A stretch of DNA of 55,691 nt from Symbiobacteriaceae bacterium (GTDB lineage Bacteria; Bacillota; Sulfobacillia; Symbiobacteriales; Symbiobacteriaceae): NCBI GenBank assembly GCA_029239785.1, contig JARBUG010000011.1, forward strand, positions 1 through 55,691, given 5' to 3'. The position numbers and the translations under genes are program-made. Below, piece after piece: positions 1 to 8,260 of this stretch (positions are counted from its first letter, which is position 1; every line of letters begins with the position of its first letter). The notes under the pieces are model-generated. The model worked only from the letters and a program-made list of their open reading frames with translations. It searched no databases and was not told the origin of the DNA.

Positions 1-7
1 GTCGCGG

Positions 8-568
8 TCAGACGATCACGCGGTAGTGAAGATGAACAACGCCGCTTCGGAAGCGGCGCTCACCGAGCAGCTCGAGCCGCATGCGGAGGTTGTCCGGCAC
101 TGCTCGCTTACCTCCACCCAAGACGATAGGATTAAGAAGTAGATGACACTCGTCGATCAGCCCCGCGCTCATCGCCCGCCCAGCAAACTCGGGGCCGCCA
201 ATCGTAATGTCGGCTCCTGAAGACTCCTTCAGCCTCCGGATCGCATCAGGATCGAATTCGCGCTCGATCCTAGTCTTGGCGCTTGACACCGCTTGAAGCG
301 TCCGGGAATACACGATCTTCTCAGCCGCTCGCCAGATCTGCGCGAATTCCCGCATTACCTCCGGTTGGTCGCCGCTGGCGTTCGCCGTCTCCCAGTACAC
401 CATCGATTCGTACATTCGACGCCCGTATAGGTAGGTGCCAATCGTCCGCTGGAAGTCAGTCCAGAACGCATACGTCTCGTCATCGGAGATCGCCCACTCG
501 AGATTGCCGCGCTCGTCCTCTATGTACCCGTCCAAAGATACGTTAGCAGGGTAGATCAGTTTAGCCAT
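8..568 (-). CDS. Dihydrofolate reductase family protein (RibD C-terminal-like)
   Basis: A 186-residue cytoplasmic protein of the DHFR/RibD-C fold, a family of NADPH-dependent reductases of pteridine- or flavin-type substrates. Visible family marks are the N-terminal NVSLDGYI strand-turn, the GRRMYE segment near residue 50, and IGGPEFA near residue 128, the usual nucleotide-binding GG turn. The start is taken as the ATG at 568: a GGAGGG lies 10 nt upstream, and the longer TTG start at 586 would sit on that ribosome binding site. It stands alone, with non-coding sequence upstream. The true substrate is unknown; such stand-alone proteins are seldom the housekeeping FolA, which lacks this sequence pattern. 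Confidence 0.85.
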   Translation of the reverse strand: MAKLIYPANVSLDGYIEDERGNLEWAISDDETYAFWTDFQRTIGTYLYGRRMYESMVYWETANASGDQPEVMREFAQIWRAAEKIVYSRTLQAVSSAKTRIEREFDPDAIRRLKESSGADITIGGPEFAGRAMSAGLIDECHLLLNPIVLGGGKRAVPDNLRMRLELLGERRFRSGVVHLHYRVIV

Positions 569-850
569 TTCAATAACGCCCTCCAATTGTCAGTCTCCAA
601 TAAGACCAAGACCCGAGCAAAATTGCTGGACCGAGCACTTCAACAAGGCGTTTCACTGCAGTCCTTTCGGATTCGGCGGTCGACTAGTTTGATCCTGGTA
701 CAGTGTCTCTTAGAATAACTTGAAGATAACATATATTGACGCATCATAACAGTTTTGAATGAAAGACTACCGCCCTTGTCTGTGGTGACATAAGGAATAG
801 CCGTACATGGGTGTGCATCGCTATCAACTAGGGATAGGCTTTGTCAGCAA
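569..850. other. Non-coding stretch, AT-richer than the surroundings
   Basis: No credible gene, RNA gene or terminator was recognised. Base composition is clearly lower in GC than the efflux operon that follows. The stretch leads into a strong hairpin and a block of degenerate repeats, so the whole 569-1131 interval is best read as a non-coding, possibly mobile-element-derived spacer. Confidence 0.5.
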
Positions 851-892
851 CATGGAGGACCTGGAAGCGAAATTGCTTCCAGGTCCTCCATG
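851..892. repeat. Perfect 18-bp inverted repeat (hairpin)
   Basis: Arms 851-868 and 875-892 are perfectly complementary (left arm CATGGAGGACCTGGAAGC) around a 6-nt loop. No T-tract follows on either strand, so it does not look like a simple Rho-independent terminator. It could be a small palindromic repeat element or an RNA stability structure. Confidence 0.85.
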
Positions 893-932
893 CGCCAAAG
901 TAATTCAAAGTGGATTTGGGATGTGTCTCAGT

Positions 933-1110
933 AATCCAATGGAACGACACTATGAATCAAAGGAATCCATTCTCGTTTCACCATAAACATGAGGAATGGG
1001 TTTGACGTCCCGTCATAAAGAAAAGGAAACCCACTGTAACGGCGCTATGAAGCAAAGGAATCCAATGGAGCTGCACCATGAATTGGGTAATGGCAACCTA
1101 GTCCAATGGA
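933..1110. repeat. Degenerate ~31-nt tandem repeats
   Basis: Five to six imperfect units start at about 933, 964, 995, 1027, 1059 and 1089, with lengths 31, 31, 32, 32 and 30 nt. A rough consensus is AATCCAATGG, then a variable middle, then CACTATGAA and CAAAGG. There are no unique spacers, so it is not a CRISPR array. It lies just downstream of the RND gene on the minus strand. Function unknown. Confidence 0.6.
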
Positions 1111-1131
1111 AGTCCCGGACCGCCGCTTAGG

Positions 1132-4100
1132 TTAAGCCGCCTTAGCCGGCGACCGCCGCAAAATCCGAGCGACCAAATCCTCAACCAGCGAGTACACAAC
1201 CGGAATCATGATCAGCGTCAACAGCGTCGAAACGGCCAGGCCGCCAATCACAACCGTGGCCATGGGCGCCTGCAAATCTGACCCCGCCGCCAGGCCCAGG
1301 GCCAGCGGGAAGAGGCCCAGCAGCGTACACAACGTCGTCATCAGCACCGGGCGCAGACGGGTCGGACAACCCTCCTGCAGCGCCTCCATCACACTGTGTC
1401 CTTCACGCCGCAACTGGTTGACGTGGTCGATCAACACGATTGCGTTATCAACCACAATGCCGACCAGCAGAATCAGGCCAATCATGCCCGAAATGTCCAG
1501 CGACCGGCCCGTCAGCACCAAACTGCCAAAGGCGCCCGACAGCGACAGCGGCACCGTGAACATGATGATGAACGGATGCAGCCACGACTCAAACTGCGCC
1601 GCCATGGTCAGGTAGACCAGGGCGATGGAGAAGAGCAGGGCCTGAATCAGGCCGCCAAAGGCATCCTCCATCTCCTTGTTCTGGCCCTCGTACGAGACCG
1701 TGTAGCCCGGCGGAATGGCAACCTTGGCCATCTCCGCCTTGATGTCGCTCACCACGTGGCCCATGTCGCGGTCATGAATCGAGCCGGTGATCTTCACCAC
1801 GCGAGCCCGGTCTTCACGCTCGACCACGGTGGGGCCGGTGCCCTTCACCAGCGTCGCGATTTGGCCCAGCGGCACGGTCTGGCCGGTGCCCGACGAAATG
1901 GGCAGCTGCGCGAGCGCCTCCATATCCGCACGGGCGGCCTCGGTGGCCTGGAGGCGAATGTCGATCTCTTTGCCGCCGGAGCGGTACTCGCTGACCACCT
2001 GGCCCTTTACCGCCGACTGCACCGCCACGGCGATGGTCGACGGGCTCAGGTTGTAGGCAGCGGCCCGGGCCCGGTCCACCTTGACCTGCACTTCCGGCAG
2101 GCCCTCGTCAACCGAGGTGCGCACCTCACGGGCGCCGGGGACCTTGGCAATCACATCGGCCGCCTGGTTGGCCAGCGCCTCCAGCACGCTCAGGTCATCG
2201 CCGCGAATCTGCACTTCGATCGGGCTGCCGCCCGGGTCGAGCATGCCGCTGGCGACCACGTTCACGCGGGCGCCGGGAATCGTAATCGACTGGCGCAGCG
2301 ACTCCATAATCGTCTCCAGGTCACGTTCCCGCTCGCCGGGCGCCAGCAGCGCCCCGACAACATAGCCAACGTTTGACTTGCCGCCGCTGACCGAGAACGC
2401 GTCACCGGTGGAACCGAGCGACACGTACATCTGGCGTAGCTCGGGCACCTGCCGGGCCGCTTCTACCGCCTTGTTCACAGCCTTCTCGGTCTCCGAGAGC
2501 TGCGTGCCCGGCGGCATCCGCACGGTAATACGGAACTCGCTCGTATCCGTCTTGGGGATGAACTCCATGCCCAGCTGGAAGTAGAAGAGCGCCGTCAGAC
2601 CCAGCGAAAGGGTGCCCACGGTCAGCACCGTCCAGCGGTGGCGCAGCGCCCAGCCCAGCATCCGCCGGTAGACAGCATCAATCGCATCGAGCTTTTCGCC
2701 CCACCACACGTACAGGCGGGACGGGGGCTTGACCGGTCCCGTCTTGTCGCGCAGCAGGTAGCGGGCCAGCATGGGCACCAGCGTAATGGAGACCAGCAGC
2801 GAGGTCATCAGCGAATAGGTGACCGACAGCGCCAGCTCCCGGAAGTACTGCTGGGCAATACCCGTAATCCAGACCACCGGCAGGAAGACGACGACGGTGG
2901 TGATGGTCGACGAGCTGACGGCCAGGCCGACTTCGCTGGCGCCGTCCAGCGTGGCGGTGTCGATATCCTTGCCCATCTGTTTATGGCGGAAGATGTTCTC
3001 CAGCACCACGATGGCCCCGTCGACCATCATACCGACGCCGAGGCTGAGGCCGCCCAGCGACATGAGGTTCAGCGTGACGCCGCCGAAGAAGAGGGGGCCG
3101 AAGGTGGCGATGACCGAAATCGGAATGGCGATACCGACGGCCAGCGTGGCGCCGAAGTGGCGCAGGAAGATGTAGAGGACCGCGATCGCCAGCAGGCCGC
3201 CCTGCCAGCCGCTGTCGGCGACGGACATGACCGATTCCTGCACCATTTTGGACTGGTCCATGAGCACCGAAGCCTTCACGCCGGCGGGCAAATCCTTGGC
3301 AATCAGGTCAAGCTCTGCCTTGATCCCTTCGGCGATGGCCACGGTGTTGCCGCCGGTCTGCTTCTGAATGTCCATGCCGACAGCCGGTTCGCCGTCGATC
3401 CAGACCTTGGAGGTGACTTCGGCGTAGGCGTCACGCACTTCGGCGATGTCGCCGAGGCGGACCGGGCCGAGCCGCAGCTCCCGGATTTCGTCGACGGAGG
3501 AGAACTGGCCGACCGTGCGGACCAGCAGGTTGGTGGTGCCGGATTCGACCTGGCCGCCCGGCAGGTTCAGGTTTTCGTACCGCAGGGCCTGGGCGACCTG
3601 GTTGATCGAAATGCCCGAGGCTTGGAGGCGGTGCGGGTCAACGATCACCTGAATCTCCCGCTCGGTGCCGCCGTTGATGTTGACCGAGGCGACGCCGTCG
3701 GTGCGCTCCAGGCGGGGCTTGACCTTCTCTTCGGCCAGGCGCTTCAGTTCGATGGGGTCGGCGCCGCTCAGGCCGATGGTCAGCACCGGCAGCGCTTGCG
3801 GGTCGATTTTGAAGACCATGGGGGCGCCCACGCCGTCGGGGAAGAAGCCCTTGACCTGGTCGACCTTCTCACGGAGGGAGAGGGTGGCCAGGTCCATGTC
3901 GGTGCCCCAGTCGAACTGGACGAGCACGACGGACTGCCCTTCGGAGTTGGTCGACATGACGCTGGTGACGCCGCCGGCAGTGCCGGCGATCTCTTCGAGG
4001 GGGCGGGAGACGAGCTGTTCCACTTCCTGCGGGCCGGCGCCTTCGTACTTGGTGGAGATAACCGCCAGGGGGTACTCCATGGCCGGGTAGAGGTCGACCG

Positions 4101-4200
4101 ACAGGCGGGTGACCGAGACGGCGCCGATGACGACGAGGGTCAGGAAGAGCACGATGGTCGGAACGGGGTGCTTCAGCGAGAATTTGACCCAACTGCTCAT
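1132..4200 (-). CDS. RND-family efflux pump, AcrB/SwrC type
   Basis: A 1022-residue inner-membrane, proton-driven multidrug or lipophile exporter of the resistance-nodulation-division superfamily, full length for the family. It starts with the usual cytoplasmic stub and first helix, followed by a large extracytoplasmic loop. The acidic proton-relay helices appear as GMMVDGAIVV near residue 400 and GIVVDNAIVLIDH near residue 930. A second large loop lies between the two halves. Its ATG overlaps the TGA of the adaptor gene (ATGA, 4197-4200), so the two are translationally coupled. It is the last gene of a five-gene operon with a TolC-like protein and a TetR regulator. Substrate cannot be deduced. 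Confidence 0.95.
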   Translation of the reverse strand: MSSWVKFSLKHPVPTIVLFLTLVVIGAVSVTRLSVDLYPAMEYPLAVISTKYEGAGPQEVEQLVSRPLEEIAGTAGGVTSVMSTNSEGQSVVLVQFDWGTDMDLATLSLREKVDQVKGFFPDGVGAPMVFKIDPQALPVLTIGLSGADPIELKRLAEEKVKPRLERTDGVASVNINGGTEREIQVIVDPHRLQASGISINQVAQALRYENLNLPGGQVESGTTNLLVRTVGQFSSVDEIRELRLGPVRLGDIAEVRDAYAEVTSKVWIDGEPAVGMDIQKQTGGNTVAIAEGIKAELDLIAKDLPAGVKASVLMDQSKMVQESVMSVADSGWQGGLLAIAVLYIFLRHFGATLAVGIAIPISVIATFGPLFFGGVTLNLMSLGGLSLGVGMMVDGAIVVLENIFRHKQMGKDIDTATLDGASEVGLAVSSSTITTVVVFLPVVWITGIAQQYFRELALSVTYSLMTSLLVSITLVPMLARYLLRDKTGPVKPPSRLYVWWGEKLDAIDAVYRRMLGWALRHRWTVLTVGTLSLGLTALFYFQLGMEFIPKTDTSEFRITVRMPPGTQLSETEKAVNKAVEAARQVPELRQMYVSLGSTGDAFSVSGGKSNVGYVVGALLAPGERERDLETIMESLRQSITIPGARVNVVASGMLDPGGSPIEVQIRGDDLSVLEALANQAADVIAKVPGAREVRTSVDEGLPEVQVKVDRARAAAYNLSPSTIAVAVQSAVKGQVVSEYRSGGKEIDIRLQATEAARADMEALAQLPISSGTGQTVPLGQIATLVKGTGPTVVEREDRARVVKITGSIHDRDMGHVVSDIKAEMAKVAIPPGYTVSYEGQNKEMEDAFGGLIQALLFSIALVYLTMAAQFESWLHPFIIMFTVPLSLSGAFGSLVLTGRSLDISGMIGLILLVGIVVDNAIVLIDHVNQLRREGHSVMEALQEGCPTRLRPVLMTTLCTLLGLFPLALGLAAGSDLQAPMATVVIGGLAVSTLLTLIMIPVVYSLVEDLVARILRRSPAKAA

Positions 4201-5270
4201 GGGTTCGTGCCCCCTCCGATGCGGACCGGGGCGCCGTCGTAGAGCAGGTTCTGGCCGGCCACGGCGACCTTGGTGCCGGGGGTGAGGCCATCAACCGCGA
4301 CCGTGTCGCCGGACGTGACTGTGACCTTGACCGTCTTCTGGACCGCCTTATCCCCTTCGATGGTGAAGACGGCGGTTTCGCCGTTCCGCTCGACCACGGC
4401 TGCGACCGGGATCAGGACGCCTTCCAGTTCCTTGACGGCGAAGCGGACCTGGGCGAACATGCCGCCCTTGAGCATGCCGTCGGGGTTGGGCAGGGCGACC
4501 CGCACTTGGAAGGAACGGGTCTGGGGGTTCATGGCCGGGCTGATCGCTTCGACCTTGCCGGTGAACTCCTTGTTATCGAGGGCGGGGACGACTACGGGCA
4601 CTGTGCCGCCCACCTTGATGCTGTTGATGTCGCTTTCGGCGACGCCGGTTTTGACGATGACGGTGCTCAGGTCGACGAGCTGGAAGACCGCCGTGCCGGA
4701 GCCGACCAGGGCGCCGGGCTCCACCAGCCGGGCGGCCAGGACGCCGTCGGCCGGGGCGACGATGCGGGTCTGTTCCCACTGGGTGCGGGCCAGGTCGGCC
4801 GTGGCCCGGGCCGCCGTGACCTGGGCCGTGACCAGGCTTAGCTGGGTCTCAAGCTGCTCAACCTGCTGCTGGCTGACGGCGCCGGCGGCAAAGAGGGTTT
4901 TGAGGCGGGCGAGGTTTCGTTCCACCTCCGCCCGCTGCGCCTCGGCCTGGGCCACGTTGGCCGAGGCCTGGGTCAGCTGGTTGGCGCTGTCGCGCTCCTC
5001 AAGCTGCACCAGGACGTCGCCCTTCTTCACGGTGTCGCCCATCTCCTTGGGAATGGCGACGACCCGCCCCGAGGTTTTGGCGGTCACGTAGACGGAGAGG
5101 TTGGGCTCCACCTGGGCCGAGGCCACGGTGGAAGCGGTGATTTTGCCGGTCTTCGCCTCGGTGGCGGCAACGGCGATGGATTCGACGGTCGGGGTGTTCG
5201 TTTTCTCGGCGCAGCCGGTGGCGACGGCCGCGAGGATCAGGAGGGCTGTTGCCAGACGCTTTGTGTGCAT
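4197..5270 (-). CDS. Efflux periplasmic-adaptor (membrane fusion) lipoprotein
   Basis: A 357-residue adaptor that would bridge the RND pump to an outer partner. The N-terminus is a lipoprotein signal with the lipobox Cys at residue 20 (AAVATGC). After it come a beta-barrel/lipoyl half (VVAIPKEMGDTVKKGDVL), an alpha-helical hairpin rich in Ala/Gln (about residues 75-140), the second lipoyl half (VAPADGVLAARLVEPG) and a C-terminal barrel domain. Length and order match HlyD/AcrA-type adaptors. It overlaps the pump gene by 4 nt and follows the 779-aa secreted protein by about 20 nt. Lipid anchoring fits a Firmicute with one membrane. Confidence 0.95.
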   Translation of the reverse strand: MHTKRLATALLILAAVATGCAEKTNTPTVESIAVAATEAKTGKITASTVASAQVEPNLSVYVTAKTSGRVVAIPKEMGDTVKKGDVLVQLEERDSANQLTQASANVAQAEAQRAEVERNLARLKTLFAAGAVSQQQVEQLETQLSLVTAQVTAARATADLARTQWEQTRIVAPADGVLAARLVEPGALVGSGTAVFQLVDLSTVIVKTGVAESDINSIKVGGTVPVVVPALDNKEFTGKVEAISPAMNPQTRSFQVRVALPNPDGMLKGGMFAQVRFAVKELEGVLIPVAAVVERNGETAVFTIEGDKAVQKTVKVTVTSGDTVAVDGLTPGTKVAVAGQNLLYDGAPVRIGGGTNP

Positions 5271-5289
5271 GTTGTGGTTACCTCCGCCT

Positions 5290-7629
5290 CTACTGGCCCG
5301 ACGTGCTGCTGGCCGGAGCCTGCAGGTCGGCGCGGATCGTGTTGCCGGGGCCGGGGCTGAGCAGCGGGGTAATAATCGCTTCGCCCGGGGCGAGGGTGGA
5401 CCAGGTGTTTACCCCCCACCAGACGGCCACGCTGTAGCTGCGGCCGGGAATCAGGTTGTCGAAGCGATAGTTGCCGAGGGCGTCGGTGACGACCTGGGTG
5501 GTGGTGATGCCTTCGCCTTCCATCCAGAGGGCGACCTGGGTGTTGGGGGCGGGCTGGCCGTCCGGCAGATAGACCCGGCCGACCAGGCTGGCCGTGGGCA
5601 CGACGGCGGCGTTGGCCACCAGGCCGTACTCGGCGCCCGGGTCGATGGCGGTGGCGACGGTGCCTTCGGTGGTGCCGGTGCTGGCGGTGCGGAGCAGGTA
5701 CTGGCGACCCGGCACGGCGGGCACCGACAGGGTGTAGATGCCGCGGGCGTTGGTCTTGGCGGTCCAGGTCAGGCCGTCAGCCGGGCTGACCAGCGTGAGC
5801 GTGGCGTTGGCCGCGGGCTTGTCCGTGCCGGCCTTCACTTCACCCCGGATTGTGGCCACCTTGGGCCGGACGGTCAGGCTCTGGGTCAGCACGCCGCCCG
5901 GGGGGAGCGTGGCCGGGGCCACCAGACCGCCGTCCGGGGTCATGGCGCTTTCAAAGTAGCGGTCGTCGGTTACGATCGGCAAATAGCGGGCCTGCTTGGC
6001 GACGGGGAGGTTTTCGAACAGGTACCGCCCGGACTTGTCGGTGGTGATGCGGCGCACGGTGCCGCCGCCTTCGGGAAGCAGGCTGACGCTCACGCCGGCC
6101 AGGGGCAGGCCCCGGTCGTTCAGGACCCGGCCCACGACCTGGGCTGCGGCGGGCTGGAGGGTGAAATCGGCCCGGTTGGTCGCCTTGAAGCGCACGGTCA
6201 TCAGGGCGGGGGGCGCCGCGCCGTCCGCGGTGCCGTACAGGTCGGTGGGAATGTAGCCGTCCTTGGTGGCGGCGACACGGTAGCCGCTGGAGTCCTCGGG
6301 GTCATCCAGCGTATCTTCGATATTCGCCTCGACGGGGAGCCGGTAGCGGCCCTGGGCGTCGGTGGTGGCGGTTACGGTCTGGGTGCCGCGGGTGGCGGTG
6401 ACGGTAACGCCGCTGACGGGGTCGCCCAGGTGGTCGAGCACCGTACCGGTAATGGCCGTCGCACCGTACGAGGTGGTGTCGGCTTCGTTGGCGGCCACGT
6501 CGGCGCCGGCGCGGTCGCCGCCCTCCAGGGTGACCCAGTCGGAGGCGCCGTGTTCCTGGTTGCCGTTGGGCACCGCCCGCACCCGGTACGTGCCGGCGGG
6601 CAGCTTGGCAAAGAGATAGAAGCCGTTGGCATCGGTCAGGCCGGTTTCAATCGTACCCATGCCGGTGCGCTGGAGTTCGACCCGGGTGTTGGTCAGCGCC
6701 TGGCCGCCGGGGCCGAGCACCGAGCCGGAAAGCTCGGCGTAGAGCGGGTTCAGGCTGATCCGGTTGGCGCCGCTGAAGTTGGTCCAGGCGCCGGCGGTCA
6801 CGGCGAAGGCAGCGGAGGTGAAGGTCTCATAGCCGTCGGCCGAGAGCCGAATCTGGTAGGCGTCGTCGGTCCAGGGCGGGGCAGCGAAGTAGAAGTAGCC
6901 GAAGCTGTCGGTGGTCGTCCGCTCCACCACGCCCCAGCCATTCAGCAGGAGTTCAACCTTGACGCCGGCGGCGGGCTGGTTGTTGCGGGAGTTGATTACT
7001 TCCCCGGTGACGGGGCCGGAGGAGGGGGTGAGGCTGGCATCCACCTGTGTGCGGGCGCCCGCCACCAGGGCGATGTCGCCCTGCACGAAGGGCTGGAAGC
7101 CCTTCACCTCGGCGTGAATCGTGTAGCCGTCGCGGGCCATGAGGCCTTCGATTTCGTAGGTGCCATCTTCAGCGGTGAGGGCCTCGGCCTGCCGGCCCAG
7201 GTTGGCCAGCCAGACCGAAACCTTTACGCCCGGCACCGGGCGCCCCAGCTCATCGGTCACAATGCCCGTGAGCGTGGCGTTGTACGGAGTGGCCGTCAGG
7301 GTGATGACCGGGCCGTCGGTGGCGGGCACGTAGGGCCGCTCGACGACCGCATAGCCCTTGGGCCAGGCCCGCACCCAGTAGCTGAAGCCGTCGGCGAGGG
7401 TCATCTGGGCCTCGCCCTTTTCGTTGGTGTGGGCGATTTGGAACCGGGCGGCACCGGGGGTCATGATCTGCACGGCGACCTTGGTGAGGGGCTGACCATG
7501 TTCGCCCACCACAGAAACGACCACCGACCGGGTCTTCCCCGGCAGGGTCAGCGTCGGGGCGGCCGCGGCCCCGGCGGTCAGCGAGAGCACGAGCGCCAGG
7601 CTCAGAAACAGCGCCATCCATTTGCGCAT
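5290..7629 (-). CDS. Secreted protein with serial carboxypeptidase-regulatory-like domains
   Basis: A 779-residue exported protein: signal peptide about residues 1-24 (basic start, hydrophobic core, AAA cleavage region), then eight to nine beta-sandwich repeats of about 70-90 residues. Each carries the CarboxypepD_reg-like pattern of a G-x-V-x-D start, LPxAGVxV, a T-D-x-x-G-x-Y/F core and an LxAGxYxV end. No catalytic domain or sortase motif was seen. Genes lie tightly on both sides (TetR 15 nt upstream, adaptor 20 nt downstream), so it is co-expressed with the pump. It may be a surface or scaffold component of the export machine; this is inference from operon position only. Confidence 0.85.
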   Translation of the reverse strand: MRKWMALFLSLALVLSLTAGAAAAPTLTLPGKTRSVVVSVVGEHGQPLTKVAVQIMTPGAARFQIAHTNEKGEAQMTLADGFSYWVRAWPKGYAVVERPYVPATDGPVITLTATPYNATLTGIVTDELGRPVPGVKVSVWLANLGRQAEALTAEDGTYEIEGLMARDGYTIHAEVKGFQPFVQGDIALVAGARTQVDASLTPSSGPVTGEVINSRNNQPAAGVKVELLLNGWGVVERTTTDSFGYFYFAAPPWTDDAYQIRLSADGYETFTSAAFAVTAGAWTNFSGANRISLNPLYAELSGSVLGPGGQALTNTRVELQRTGMGTIETGLTDANGFYLFAKLPAGTYRVRAVPNGNQEHGASDWVTLEGGDRAGADVAANEADTTSYGATAITGTVLDHLGDPVSGVTVTATRGTQTVTATTDAQGRYRLPVEANIEDTLDDPEDSSGYRVAATKDGYIPTDLYGTADGAAPPALMTVRFKATNRADFTLQPAAAQVVGRVLNDRGLPLAGVSVSLLPEGGGTVRRITTDKSGRYLFENLPVAKQARYLPIVTDDRYFESAMTPDGGLVAPATLPPGGVLTQSLTVRPKVATIRGEVKAGTDKPAANATLTLVSPADGLTWTAKTNARGIYTLSVPAVPGRQYLLRTASTGTTEGTVATAIDPGAEYGLVANAAVVPTASLVGRVYLPDGQPAPNTQVALWMEGEGITTTQVVTDALGNYRFDNLIPGRSYSVAVWWGVNTWSTLAPGEAIITPLLSPGPGNTIRADLQAPASSTSGQ

Positions 7630-7644
7630 GAGGGTTTCACTCCA

Positions 7645-8247
7645 TTACTGCTGTTCCCGGCCCAGCAGGGCGGAACAGACGAAATCGGCATAGTCGGTGT
7701 CCAACTGGTTCAGGGGCAGCTGCACGGGCCAGCCGGTGAAAAGCTGGTCGGCGGCGGGCTCCATGCAGACCATCGCCCAAATGGCGGCCATCTGCCCGAT
7801 CGTCATGATGAGCGGGTTGGGCGGTTGCTGGCCCGGGGCGACGCCCCGCAGCTCGACAATTGCCTGCCACTCTTCCGGCGAGACGCTTTGCGAGACTTGG
7901 CGCATGAGGATCTGGGCGATTTCGGGGTGGTGCCTGCCCTCGGTGAAGAGGATGTTGAAGACGCCGATATTCTCACGCACGACCCGCACCCGCTCGATCA
8001 TGCGGCGGCGGAGCTTTTCGCGGGGCGGGCCTTCCTGAATGAGCGACCGTTCCCGCCGAATGATCTCCTGAATGGCCGGCTCGACGCAGGCGATGAGGAG
8101 CTCCTTCTTGTCCTTGTAATACCGGTAGATGGTGCCCTCGGCGATGCCCGCCGTGCGGGCGATATCCGCCGTGGTGGTGCCGCGGTAGCCGGAAGCGCCG
8201 AAGAGCTCGCGTGCGGCGGCTAAAATGCGTTCTTGGGTGGATTCCAT
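7645..8247 (-). CDS. TetR/AcrR-family transcriptional repressor
   Basis: A 200-residue regulator. The N-terminal helix-turn-helix (about residues 10-55) contains the classic TTADIARTAGIAEGTIYRYY recognition segment; the remainder is an alpha-helical ligand-binding domain. It sits between the TolC-like gene and the secreted repeat protein in the same operon. The operon promoter is overlapped by a perfect palindrome of the type bound by TetR proteins (9459-9476), so autoregulation and ligand-induced derepression of the efflux genes are likely. The inducer is unknown. Confidence 0.93.
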   Translation of the reverse strand: MESTQERILAAARELFGASGYRGTTTADIARTAGIAEGTIYRYYKDKKELLIACVEPAIQEIIRRERSLIQEGPPREKLRRRMIERVRVVRENIGVFNILFTEGRHHPEIAQILMRQVSQSVSPEEWQAIVELRGVAPGQQPPNPLIMTIGQMAAIWAMVCMEPAADQLFTGWPVQLPLNQLDTDYADFVCSALLGREQQ

Positions 8248-8260
8248 GGCGCTTCCCTCC

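Noticed and set aside
933..1110. CRISPR array
   Set aside because: Repeats are degenerate and contiguous with no unique spacers, and no cas genes are present.
2638..4242. A 534-codon plus-strand frame opposite the RND gene
   Set aside because: Antisense shadow of a well-conserved RND pump; no family features and no plausible start site.
5101..8223. A 1040-codon open frame on the plus strand opposite the efflux operon
   Set aside because: Composition is Gly/His/Arg-rich and repetitive, as expected from the antisense of GC-rich coding DNA. The minus strand holds three clear genes with ribosome binding sites.
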